Shown here: positions 1 to 7,911 of the stretch, in pieces
How positions within the stretch are numbered: position 1 is the first letter of the stretch
Layout: each line of letters starts with the position of its first letter
Source: Emiliania huxleyi CCMP1516
Lineage: Eukaryota; Haptophyta; Isochrysidales; Noelaerhabdaceae
Assembly: GCF_000372725.1 (NCBI RefSeq)
Contig: NW_005201092.1
Location: 308,310 to 372,309 of the forward strand
Direction: 5' to 3'
Length of the DNA stretch: 64,000 nt
Translations under genes and position numbers: made by a program
The notes under the pieces: model-generated
Database searches by the model: none
Told to the model about the DNA's origin: nothing
What the model saw: only the letters and a program-made list of their open reading frames with translations

Positions 1-226
1 CTCGGCTGCAGGATCTCGGCTGGATCTCGGTTGGATCTCGGCTGGCCCTCACCTCGGCTTGATCTCGCAAGGGCTGCGGCTCTCTCACTGCCTAGGACGT
101 GTCTAGGACGTGTCTAGGAAGTGTCTGGGACGTGTCTAGGACGTGTCTAGGACGTGTCTGGGAAGTGTCTAGGACGTGTCTGGGAAGTGTCTGGGACGTG
201 TCTGGGAAGTGTCTAGGACGTGTCGA
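1..226. repeat. Tandem repeats in the last visible V-ATPase F intron
   Basis: Positions 1-70 hold degenerate copies of a CTCGGCTGGAT-like unit. Positions 99-226 hold about eleven copies of an 11-12 nt unit of the type GTGTCTAGGAC / GTGTCTGGGAA. The block follows directly on the GACTTGCTCGACACG end of the V-ATPase subunit F exon (minus strand), so it is best read as intron filler. Confidence 0.8.
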
Positions 227-968
227 GCAAGTCTCGCCGGATCATCGTGGCGATGTACTGGTTGATGAGGAGGACGGCGATGTCGGAGCGGGATGTGAAG
301 CGGGTGAAGGCCTCCTCGATCTGGGGGGAGGAGGAGAGGGGGGGGGCGGGGTGCGAGGGGAGGGGAGGGGGGGGAAAGGAGCGGGGGAGGGAGGGGGAGG
401 AGGGGAGGAGGGGAGGAGGGCTCAGTCGCGAGTGGCGAGGGTGGCGGCGGCGAGGGTGGCGGCGGCGAGGGAGGGTGTGGCGAGGGGCGGTGGGCTTGGC
501 GGCGGTGGCGAGGGCGGAGGGGGCGAGGGCGGCGGCGAGGGTGGCGGAGGGGTGGGCAGTGGCGGGCTGGGTGGAGCGGCTGGTGGGTCGGGGCGCAAGG
601 GCGCGCGGTGGAGAGAGGCTGCTGCGCTCGCCTGCCCCGGGGAGGTCTTGGAGTCGACGATGACGAAGTTGGACGCCTTGCGCGCGTCGACTGCCGCGGC
701 GGGGAGAGGGCCGCTCGGTCGGAAGGCGGAGAGCGGGCGAGGGCTCCAGCCCAAAGAGGCTGTGTGAGCACGCTGCCGGCCCCACAAATTCCCGAGAGAG
801 GAAGGCGCCAGTGCAGCGCCAGGGCGTGCGGCGCGCGGCGCGGCGGCATGCATGTACGTGCAAGGGGCGCGCACTGTTTCCGACGCCGGCGAGGAGCATC
901 CCGGTGACAGTGTCCTCGTCGCCGATGACGGCGATGAGGGCGTCGTGCAGCTCGAGGTTCTTCTTGGC
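213..968 (-). CDS. V-type proton ATPase subunit F, partial
   Basis: Subunit F sits in the central rotor stalk of the V1 sector of the vacuolar proton pump. Three minus-strand exons are visible. Positions about 884-968 read LELHDALIAVIGDEDTVTG followed by MLLAGVG, the family's N-terminal signature. Positions about 640-690 read RKASNFVIVDSKTSPG, matching the NFLVVDSKT segment. Positions about 227-327 read IEEAFTRFTSRSDIAVLLIN then QYIATMIRRDLLD, matching the FTSR.DIAI.LINQ core. The order and spacing on the protein are those of the roughly 120-residue family. The last exon (the PAILEIPSK segment) must lie left of position 1. The introns are GC-rich and repetitive; the 330-640 intron is nearly pure GGGGAGG/GGCGGCGAG. 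I could not fix the start codon: no ATG lies in frame directly before LELHD, so a further small 5' exon is likely, perhaps within 970-1190. Confidence 0.85.
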   Translation of the reverse strand, partial: AKKNLELHDALIAVIGDEDTVTGMLLAGVGNSARPLHVHACRRAARRTPWRCTGAFLSREFVGPAACSHSLFGLEPSPALRLPTERPSPRRGSRRAQGVQLRHRRLQDLPGAGERSSLSPPRALAPRPTSRSTQPATAHPSATLAAALAPSALATAAKPTAPRHTLPRRRHPRRRHPRHSRLSPPPLLPSSPSLPRSFPPPPLPSHPAPPLSSSPQIEEAFTRFTSRSDIAVLLINQYIATMIRRDLLDTS

Positions 969-1194
969 CTGGGGAGGGCGGGCGGGAGGACAGTTGGGCG
1001 TGGCGTTGCGGACGGGCGGCCCCGGGTGGGCGCTTGCACCATGTGTGTTGTATCGCACAAGACACAGCTGGGGATTCCGGTGCTTTTCCGGGTAGGGGAA
1101 AGTTCATTCGAGGGGAAAGTTTTTGCGAGCTGGGGATTCCGGGTTGCTCTGGCTCGCAAAAACTCACGCAATAATTGTCATCACCCGTGAGTGC

Positions 1195-1630
1195 GAGTTA
1201 GGGCTAGCAGGCAGCTAGCCTCTGAGGAGGGTGGCGTCCATAGACACCTCACTAGACCCCACACACGGTCTCGTCCGTGCCTCGCCGCGGGCGGCGTGAT
1301 TGCTAGAGGCGGAGCAAGCCTGCTCTAGCCTCGCATGTTACTTGCTGTCGTCTGTTGTTTGTTGTGCCCTTGTTTGTTCCTTTGGCACCTTGATCCTTGT
1401 GGAGTGCGGGGGGGGGGCGGCGACAGGGAGGGAGGATGTGGCCCTGAGTTATGTGTACGCCAACTCAGGGTGTGTGGCAGCCACGCTGGCTGTGTGTCTT
1501 GTGAGCTTGTTTTGTGTCTGTGTGTCGCTCGTGCGTGTCGTCATCATCTGCCCCGCGTCCACCCATAACGCGCTGGTGTCCAGTCCGAGCCTGACTGACT
1601 GTTCTTCACCTTTCTACCTAACCTAACCTG
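1195..1630 (+). repeat. Dispersed repeat family A, copy 1
   Basis: A non-coding element of about 430 bp that recurs at 5017-5195 (-), 11505-11630 (-), 14160-14690 (+), 14700-15125 (+, diverged), 42945-43535 (+) and 44650-44950 (+), with a fragment near 17600-17670. Landmarks in order: GGGCTAGCAGGCAGCTAGCC, GTCCATAGACACCTCAC, CCACACACGGTC, GGAGCAAGCCTGCTCTAGCC, a G-run, CCCTGAGT...ACTCAGGG hairpin (1442-1470), GTGTGGCAGCC, TGTGTGTCGCTCGTGCGTG, and TGGTGTCCAGTCCGAGCCTG. Copies end in short CTAC/CTAAC/CAAT runs. No long ORF is conserved between copies. It could be a SINE-like or MITE-like element, or a structured RNA family. Confidence 0.8.
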
Positions 1631-1645
1631 TTAGATCTATTCTCC

Positions 1646-1950
1646 CCCCCCCCCCCCCCCCAATGTTACCCCCCCCCCCCTTAAAAATCAAACCCCATTC
1701 CCCCAAAAAACAACCCTTGTTCCCTTCCCCCAGCTAAATACCCGCCATCCCCCGCATGTGTGCGTGAATGAGTATTCCCCACACACAAACGTAGAGAGCG
1801 GCAGTGCAAAACATTAAAGAAATCACGCGCGTAGGGCCACCGTGAAGGTACATGTACAACTGTACCGGGCCGTGATGAACAGTTGCAACAGAGTACGTCC
1901 TCGTGTGTCCGAGCATTCGTCCCAGCGCGAGCGTCCCAGCGCTGTCCGCC
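1646..1950. other. Poly-C tract and probable promoter/5' leader
   Basis: Two C-runs at about 1647-1680 separate repeat family A from the next gene. From 1690 to 1950 I see no gene. The stretch has lower GC than its surroundings and probably holds the promoter and leader of the gene starting at 1951. Confidence 0.4.
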
Positions 1951-3615
1951 ATGGGCGGTTGCCTCACCAGCCGCATCGACGGCAGCGGCGACGGCATCGA
2001 CATCTCCAACTGCCGTGCAATCCGCGTGACCCGTCTCTCCCTCTACACCTCGGACGGACGGCTCATGGATGGCGAATCGGCAATCCAGGCGCTCCACAAA
2101 AGCCTGCACATGCTGAATGACGACGCCGCGCCGGTCGGCACCGGCCACCTCGAGACTACCATCTACTCCACCTCCAACGAGGACGCCGGCATACACAACT
2201 CGTGGCTCGTAATATACTCGTCCTACTCGGACCGCATCGAGCGCGGCAAGCGGGACAAAATCGAGCGTAAGCTGCTCGCGACGGTGCACCAACATGGCCA
2301 TGCGCCCGGCGAGACGGCAAAGGGACAGCCCTCGCAAGCCAGCACCGAGGAGCATGTCATCCTCTCGGAGATGATTGGCCACGTTGTGTGGCAGCTCTCG
2401 GACCTGACCGAGCTAGGCGACGGGCCCTGGCCGTCGGGCTACGTCAGAATACGCATCAAGCCATCTGAGGCGCACATTCTGCGTACTGAGTCCTGCACCT
2501 TGACATGCTGTGGGACTGCCATATGGGGATCGGCCCTTCACCATGCATCTTGATCGTCTACCCTCTCGTTGGCTCCGTAGGTCAAGGCACTGTACGAGCA
2601 CGTGCGCTCATCCGCCTTTGAGCAGGCGGTGAAGGGGTTTCACGACCTGGTGGACTCGCACAGTCCTGCCGGGCCGTGATCAGCATGTGTACATCGCAAG
2701 TTGTGTGAACAGGTCGACATCGCGCTTATCATCGGCAGCCGGCTGTCCAAGCGATGCCATCCGACGAGAAACCACTTCGCCATCTAGAGCGTCTCTTCAC
2801 ATATCTGTCTTGCAAACAGGGAATACATTCAGACAGAGTCTGAAATGGGACCGTGCTGGGCGGCGCTCTGCTCCGGCGGCCTGTGCTCGCCCTTCCGCGA
2901 CGCAACCTTGCACTTCCGCATCAGTCCGAAGGATCGATACACCAAACCCCGGCCCATTGCGAAGGGCGACCCCTCATGCCGCAACGAATTTGATTAGGAG
3001 CGCGACACCTTCAGCAAGGTGATTGACATTGAGGTTGTCGGCCAGAAGCTCCTCGAGCTGCTTGTGCAGGGCGTGAGCAAGAGTGGCACCCTGGAGCCAG
3101 CGGAGCTGCACACGGGCGAGCCGTAGCAGTGATCGCCGCGATATCTTTCCGAGATCCACTCTTGTTCATCCATGGCCATGACGCGTCTGTACAATCATAG
3201 GCGAGATCCACTTCTCGTACCATGGTCGTCCCGCCGACGGAGAGGTGTACGCGACGGACTGTGTTATGGCCCACCGGCGACTGCACAAAGCGCCGCTCGT
3301 CAATGAGGCGACGCCCTTCGTCAAGACGCTGCACAAGAGCAACAACGACCTCCTTCAGCTGGAGGCGTCACAGCTCCGCCAACCCATCCGATGGCAATGG
3401 CGTGCAATCACAGCCTTAGCTTGCCGTGCCCTGCCCTGATGGGCTGTAGGTACTCGAAATCCAAGAGGAGATGCGCAGGAAGAAGGAGGTGCTGGAGGCC
3501 CTCAAGCCCAGCGAGCCAAACTCGAGCAGCGAGAGAAGCACCATACGGTCCAGCCCGTCAGCGCCGTCGCTGCTGGACATCCTCTCGAGAGCAAATAGTG
3601 GACACGTGCAGTGAT
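1951..3615 (+). CDS. Unknown multi-exon protein, possible N-myristoylation
   Basis: I do not recognise this gene. The first exon starts MGGCLTSRIDGSGDG at 1951, a plausible N-myristoylation context (Met-Gly-Gly-Cys), and runs open about 520 nt with ordered sequence such as HNSWLVIYSSYSDRIERGKR and SEMIGHVVWQLSDLTEL. Later in-phase exon candidates on the same strand are VKALYEHVRSSAFEQAVKGF (from 2581 after GTAG), RISPKDRYTKPRPIAKG (to about 2966), ERDTFSKVIDIEVVGQKLLE (from 2998 after TTAG), EIHFSYHGRPADGEVYATDC (about 3205-3265, running on to about 3390), and EIQEEMRRKKEVLEALKPSE (from about 3450) ending at a TGA at 3613-3615. Stops between these segments must be removed by introns, e.g. a short GC-AG intron near 2967-2997. 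It may be one gene or two; exon joins are not proven. Confidence 0.45.
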
Positions 3616-3845
3616 CTCTGTAGTAGGTTTAGTATTTGAAGTGCGTGTTTTTTTTGTGAGAGCGCCTTCGTTGTTAATAGTACAAACCCAATGGTCCTCT
3701 GCGAGCGGTCCTTCGTTGCAGTCGCACACACGCACACGCCACGCCGCACCGCGCGCCTGCCCACCGCCCCGCCCAGGCGGGAAAGAGATGAGGAGATGGG
3801 ACAGCAAAGGAGGAAGCACAGGCACGTATGGGAGGGTTCAGTAAT

Positions 3846-3937
3846 GCGCCACGCTGCCCGGCGTCTCTCACTTTCCGGGACAGCCCCGCCCTTGTGAGGC
3901 AGGAAAGTGACGGCTACCCCGTACGCCCTGCGGCCTG
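3846..3937. repeat. Left arm of inverted repeat around the 4.1 kb gene
   Basis: About 90 bp including TCTCACTTTCCGGGACAGCC, GTGAGGCAG, GAAAGTGACGG and CCCCGTACGCCCTG. The same landmarks recur in reverse complement at about 4842-4955, so the pair brackets the small membrane-protein gene. Confidence 0.75.
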
Positions 3938-3984
3938 CTACTCCGACGCCGACCGCGCATTCCCCCCTCCTCGTTCCCGCCTCG

Positions 3985-4050
3985 AAAAAAAAGAAAGAAA
4001 GAAGACAGACAACCCAAGGGAGGGATGGGAGGCTCCGTTTTTTTGTCGCT
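3985..4050 (+). repeat. Dispersed repeat family F (GAAAGAAAG / ACAACCCAAGGGAGGG)
   Basis: A-rich GAAAGAAAGAA followed by GACAGACAACCCAAGGGAGG. Similar blocks lie at 29387-29440 and twice at 63126-63225. No coding content. It lies in the probable leader of the 4108 gene. Confidence 0.65.
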
Positions 4051-4107
4051 TTTCGTTTTTTCCCCTGCAGCACCAAGAGCCTCTCACGCACTGGAGAGCG
4101 CGACGGA

Positions 4108-4545
4108 ATGCTCCGCACCCTGGTCTTCGCCGGCATCGCCCTTCAGGGCTTGATGTTTGTGGGCGTCCCGGTCTTCCACATGCTTACCGGTGAGCTTCCG
4201 GGCCCGATCAAGGACGAGCCGGACCCGCTCAAACAGTGGATCAACGCGCAGATTTTCAACAACTCGGAGCTCACGCAGGAGATGCTGTACTCCTTCTGGG
4301 TGCTGCAGTGGCTGTGCATGGTATCGCTCACAGCTGCGCCGCGCATCCATCGCGTGCTCCCGAGCACTTGGATGGTCTTCTACTACTTCTACGTGGCCGG
4401 GGTCGAGGAGAAGCGCATGTCCGAGGCGGCCGTGCCAGGACGGTACCCAGTCGAAAACTGGGTCATTCACGGCATCTTCGCGCTCGTGTGGGTCGGCATC
4501 GTCGCGCTCCCGGAGCCGGGAAGCGGCAAAAAGAAGAAGGCGTGA
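4108..4545 (+). CDS. Small integral membrane protein with ER-type dilysine tail
   Basis: An intronless 145-residue ORF starting MLRTLVFAGIALQGLMFVGV. Hydropathy by eye gives about four membrane segments: residues 4-24, 62-80 (SFWVLQWLCMVSL), 88-104 (STWMVFYYFYVAGV) and 122-138 (HGIFALVWVGIVALP). The tail ends GSGKKKKA, which satisfies the KKXX retrieval rule and suggests residence in the ER or early Golgi. I do not recognise the family. The ATG at 4108 is preferred because it opens straight into the first membrane segment, while upstream in-frame sequence is repeat-derived. The gene is bracketed by an inverted repeat (3846-3937 and 4842-4955). Confidence 0.6.
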   Translation: MLRTLVFAGIALQGLMFVGVPVFHMLTGELPGPIKDEPDPLKQWINAQIFNNSELTQEMLYSFWVLQWLCMVSLTAAPRIHRVLPSTWMVFYYFYVAGVEEKRMSEAAVPGRYPVENWVIHGIFALVWVGIVALPEPGSGKKKKA

Positions 4546-4671
4546 GCGGTAGGCGGCTCAGTCCTCACGCAGACCGCCAGACCAAGTGTGTGTATTTCTA
4601 CAGGCAGTTTGGAGACTCATGCTTGCACCAATCCCTGACCTTGTCTCGTGGGGCAGATCCAGTGGGGCAGG

Positions 4672-4797
<126 letters not shown>

Positions 4798-4841
4798 GTA
4801 TCTTGACCAGTGACCACTTGATGAGGAGATCTGGCATCAGG

Positions 4842-4955
4842 GCGTACGGGGTAAGGGTGGTAATGTAGCCGTCAATTCGAGCCCGTCACTTTCGCTGCCT
4901 CGCAACAGGGCGGGCTGTCCCGGAAAGTGAGAAACGCCGGGGTGCGTGGCGCATC
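4842..4955. repeat. Right arm of inverted repeat around the 4.1 kb gene
   Basis: Reverse-complement counterpart of 3846-3937: GGCGTACGGGG, GCCGTC, CGTCACTTTC, GCTGTCCCGGAAAGTGAGAA, GCGTGGCGC. It carries about 20 bp of extra sequence relative to the left arm. Confidence 0.75.
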
Positions 4956-5016
4956 TACTTGGGGTACCGGGAGAAAAGCGCAGGCCCTCGGTGGCAGAAA
5001 GAACGACAGAAGGTAG

Positions 5017-5195
5017 GTAGGTAGTAAGGTGAAGAACAGCCAGGCTCGGACTGGACACCAACGCGGTATGGGTGGACGCTGGACAGATGATGACGACACG
5101 CACGAGCGACACACAGACACAAACAAGCTCACAAGACACACAGCCAGCTGGCTGCCACACACCCTGAGTCGGCGTACACATAACTACAAGCCGGC
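5017..5195 (-). repeat. Dispersed repeat family A, copy 2 (inverted, truncated)
   Basis: Reverse complement of the 3' half of family A, from the CAGGCTCGGACTGGACACCA end through the ACACACAGACACAAACAAGC segment to CCTGAGTCGGCGTACACAT. The hairpin arms are no longer well paired in this copy. Confidence 0.8.
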
Positions 5196-5298
5196 CGCCC
5201 TTGTGTTTTTCTTCTGTGTTGCACCCCCCTGCCGATGGCCGGATGCATTTGTGGCGCGTGCGTGGTGTCGTCGGCGTGAAAAATTGGGTGTTTGACTC

Positions 5299-6129
5299 AT
5301 GAGCAGCAAGCTGCCGTCGCTTCACGTGAAGGCACTATGCTCACGCCGCGCCGGAAAGGACGAAAGTGGACGCAACTTTGAGCGGGACTCTCACGAAGCA
5401 GTGCAAATCTCAGAGCTCGGAATGGTCGGCTCAGAGGACTGGGCGCTGCGGAACCAAGACACTCTTGGCGAGGAGAACGTCCGAGCGCGAGCGCTCCTCC
5501 TGCAGCTCGAGGCGCACAACGATGCCGTCCTCGCGATGGATGAAGGCCGTCTTCGCCATCCTCTGCCGCTCTCGATTGCCGCCGGCGCGTGGGGCGAAAA
5601 CGTGCTTCTGAAAGGAACGGACAGCGAGGGACGGCCGTTGGACGCGGCTGCGATCTGCATCGGCGATATTCTCGAGGCCACTCGAGGCTCGCTCCGGCTG
5701 GAGGTCACCTGCCCTCGTCGGCCATGCTGCAAGGTGGACCAGCAGTTTGGCCAGACGTGGAGAGGTGCAGGCGTTCGCGCTCACACCGCTCGGAACGGCA
5801 TGGCCGGCTTCTTTTGCCGTGTCCTCAAGCCCGGCCGGTTGGCCGCTGGGGACGAGCTGCAGGTGGTCCAGCGGCGACGGCCGGAGTGGTCACTCAGGCG
5901 GGTGAGCGACGTGGTGTACGGCAGGACTAGCGGCCGGACCAGTGTCGCCGACGAAGCAAGCTACAGCATCAGATGCCTCGCGACGATCGAGAATTCGGAG
6001 GAGATGGATCTGCGCCTGGCGCTTCTGCGGGAGCTGGTGCAGGTGAAGGAACTCGCCGACTTTGAGTGGCGAGACAAGATTCGAGAGATGCTCCAGCTGC
6101 ACGAGAGCAGGCGTTGCCTTCTCCAATGA
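5299..6129 (+). CDS. MOSC-domain protein (YiiM-like)
   Basis: An intronless 276-residue protein. MOSC domains are found in molybdenum-cofactor sulfurases and in mARC/YiiM-type Mo-enzymes that reduce N-hydroxylated compounds. The YiiM-like signature is complete: PLSIAAGAWGENVLLKG (GEN motif), ICIGDILEATRGSLRLEVTC then PRRPCCKVDQQFGQTWRGAG, which holds the conserved Cys of the P-R-x-P-C motif, then GMAGFFCRVLKPGRLAAGDE. The last 50 residues (LRLALLRELVQVKELADFEW) look like the C-terminal 3-alpha domain of YiiM. The ATG at 5299 follows an in-frame stop region; the first 70 residues are not conserved MOSC sequence and might hold a targeting peptide. Function beyond Moco-related chemistry is inference. 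Confidence 0.85.
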   Translation: MSSKLPSLHVKALCSRRAGKDESGRNFERDSHEAVQISELGMVGSEDWALRNQDTLGEENVRARALLLQLEAHNDAVLAMDEGRLRHPLPLSIAAGAWGENVLLKGTDSEGRPLDAAAICIGDILEATRGSLRLEVTCPRRPCCKVDQQFGQTWRGAGVRAHTARNGMAGFFCRVLKPGRLAAGDELQVVQRRRPEWSLRRVSDVVYGRTSGRTSVADEASYSIRCLATIENSEEMDLRLALLRELVQVKELADFEWRDKIREMLQLHESRRCLLQ

Positions 6130-6303
6130 GAATCGAACCGAATAAATTTAGAGCTGCAGGAAGAGAACAATCACGCAATAAGTAGTTAGCCAAGGCATGT
6201 ACGATCTCTCCCTCTCCCTTTTCGCCCACTTCTTTGCCCCCGACCCCACTCCGGTGTGTGTATATGTACCAACTCCTCCCCCGCTGTACACTTATACAGG
6301 TCA

Positions 6304-6469
6304 GCCGAATTTAAGATTTGAAGGCGGGGCGGCCGTGAGCTGTAAAATCTTGAAAATGTGTGAATTTACAGCTAAAATCCTGCGAAAATGCGCTCCAGAG
6401 CTCTAAAATCTTGGTCTAAAATCTGAAAATCGCCGGCCTGCGGCCGGCCTCTAAAATCTTAAATTCGGC
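6304..6469. mobile_element. MITE-like element with 16-bp terminal inverted repeats
   Basis: GCCGAATTTAAGATTT at 6304-6319 is perfectly inverted at 6454-6469. The 166-bp interior is AT-rich, with several TAAAATCTTG / CTAAAATC words repeated in tandem. No ORF. I saw no clear target-site duplication. Confidence 0.65.
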
Positions 6470-6830
6470 GGACTTGTAGTCGGCCTCACCAACCTTCACG
6501 GGTCTCACAGTCAGCTGTGAGAGCCCTGTGTGAAGAGAGCGCAAGGGGTTGGTGCGTCTGTACCGATGACCGAGACGCGAGAGGTCGTTGCGTCTCGCGA
6601 CGCGACGTGTGTGAGTAAATGCACCATTGAGCAAAAACCTGACGAGGCGTGTGTGTGAGTGTGTGTGTGTACTCACTCACACACTGACGAGGCCTGTACG
6701 TATGTATCTAATACTTTCACACCTTTCTGCTAAACCTCGCGAGGGCAGCAAGACTGGTCAATCGCCCTAAACCACACGCGAGGGCACCTAAAAACCACAC
6801 GCCGCGCACACGCCCCGCCATCCGACCAGA

Positions 6831-6866
6831 TCTGCTGCACAGCCTGCCAGCAGGCTGTGCAGCAGA
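6831..6866. repeat. Perfect 17-bp-stem palindrome
   Basis: TCTGCTGCACAGCCTGC, then CA, then the exact reverse complement. It lies in gene-free DNA between the MOSC gene and the kinase gene. It could form a very stable hairpin or cruciform. Confidence 0.9.
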
Positions 6867-6869
6867 CCT

Positions 6870-7470
6870 GCTGGACACTCAACACACACGCACGCCCGCG
6901 CCGCCCGCCCACTGCGCGGCCGACTGCACCCCGCGACAGCCCCGTTCCACCAGGCGAGGCGCGCGTGGCACGCCGCGCGCGCCCCCGGGCGGCTCGGCCA
7001 AGGTGTACTTCACCCCCCCATGCCTGTGTACTCTCTCTGTGCAGCAATACACTCACACACGCCCACGCGGCTCACGCACTGCGCGACCGCCCGCGCCCTG
7101 AGAAAACAGCAGCCTTACAACACAAGTGAGCACCCAGCTAGCAGCCCGCACGACGCTGCCTGCGCCCTCGCACGTCTGCACCTTCTCTGTATGAGGTTCT
7201 CAGATCTCACCCGCTCTGCGGTCACAAAAAGAAACCCCTCCACACACGCAAAACTCGGGAGATAGCCAGCGTTTGTGCCCCGTTTGTGCGTTTTATTTTT
7301 TAGCCAGCCCGTATAAGATATACGAACTCAAAAGAAAAACGCCGCCTTCCCTCCTTGGGAAAGAATTCAACAAAAAGAACTCCTTGGGAAAGAAAAAATA
7401 GTTATGGAGCGCGGACTAACCCTCGGAGACCCGTGTTTACTTTACGGCCCTTTCCCTGCGAATGCGCACC
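6870..7470. other. Gene-free stretch
   Basis: I see no gene in about 600 bp. Near 7360-7385 the words AGAATTCAACAAAAAGAACTC and CCTTGGGAAAG occur; the first recurs at 19013-19033, just outside the foldback element, so it may be another dispersed repeat. Confidence 0.4.
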
Positions 7471-7650
7471 CCCCCTAGCTAGGGGTCAGGGCTCTCTAGC
7501 CCGTAGCCCGATGCCGATCATCCGGCTCGCTGTGGGTGCGCTTCTTAGCTCCCTGGCCCTGGATGTGAGGTTGATGACTGCACTCCAAGTGCTCCAAGTA
7601 TGGCGTACAGCCCTTCGGGCACCTTTGTGATTTGTTTGCACCTCTGTAGA
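7470..7650 (+). repeat. Dispersed repeat family C, copy 1
   Basis: Landmarks are GGGCTCTCTAGCCCG, CATCCGGC, GGGTGCGCTTCTTAGCTCCC, and ACTCCAAGTGCTCCAAG. Related copies lie at 17858-17925 (+, partial), 19255-19385 (-) and 24715-24835 (-). Non-coding. Confidence 0.7.
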
Positions 7651-7911
7651 TTCGCAACCTCCCCCTGGGACACGAAAACAGGCGTAGTGTGTGTAGCACC
7701 GCTGCCAACGAAAATTTGGGGCGTCACACAGACAGCGAGATAAGGATCAACTGGAACTCACCAGTCCGATAAGGATCAACTGGAAGGCTGAACCCTGGGC
7801 TTAGACAGAACGGGCGAGGTAGGCTCCAAGGGAGACCACGCTCTACCCAAGGCGCCAAGATTGAGTGCGTTTTACGCGTGCTACTGTATGACTACGACCT
7901 CTCTCTACGCT

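Noticed and set aside
1300..1630. Cys-rich hydrophobic ORF in repeat A (MLEAEQACSSLACYLLSSVV)
   Set aside because: Present only because of the repeat; the frame is not kept in the other copies.
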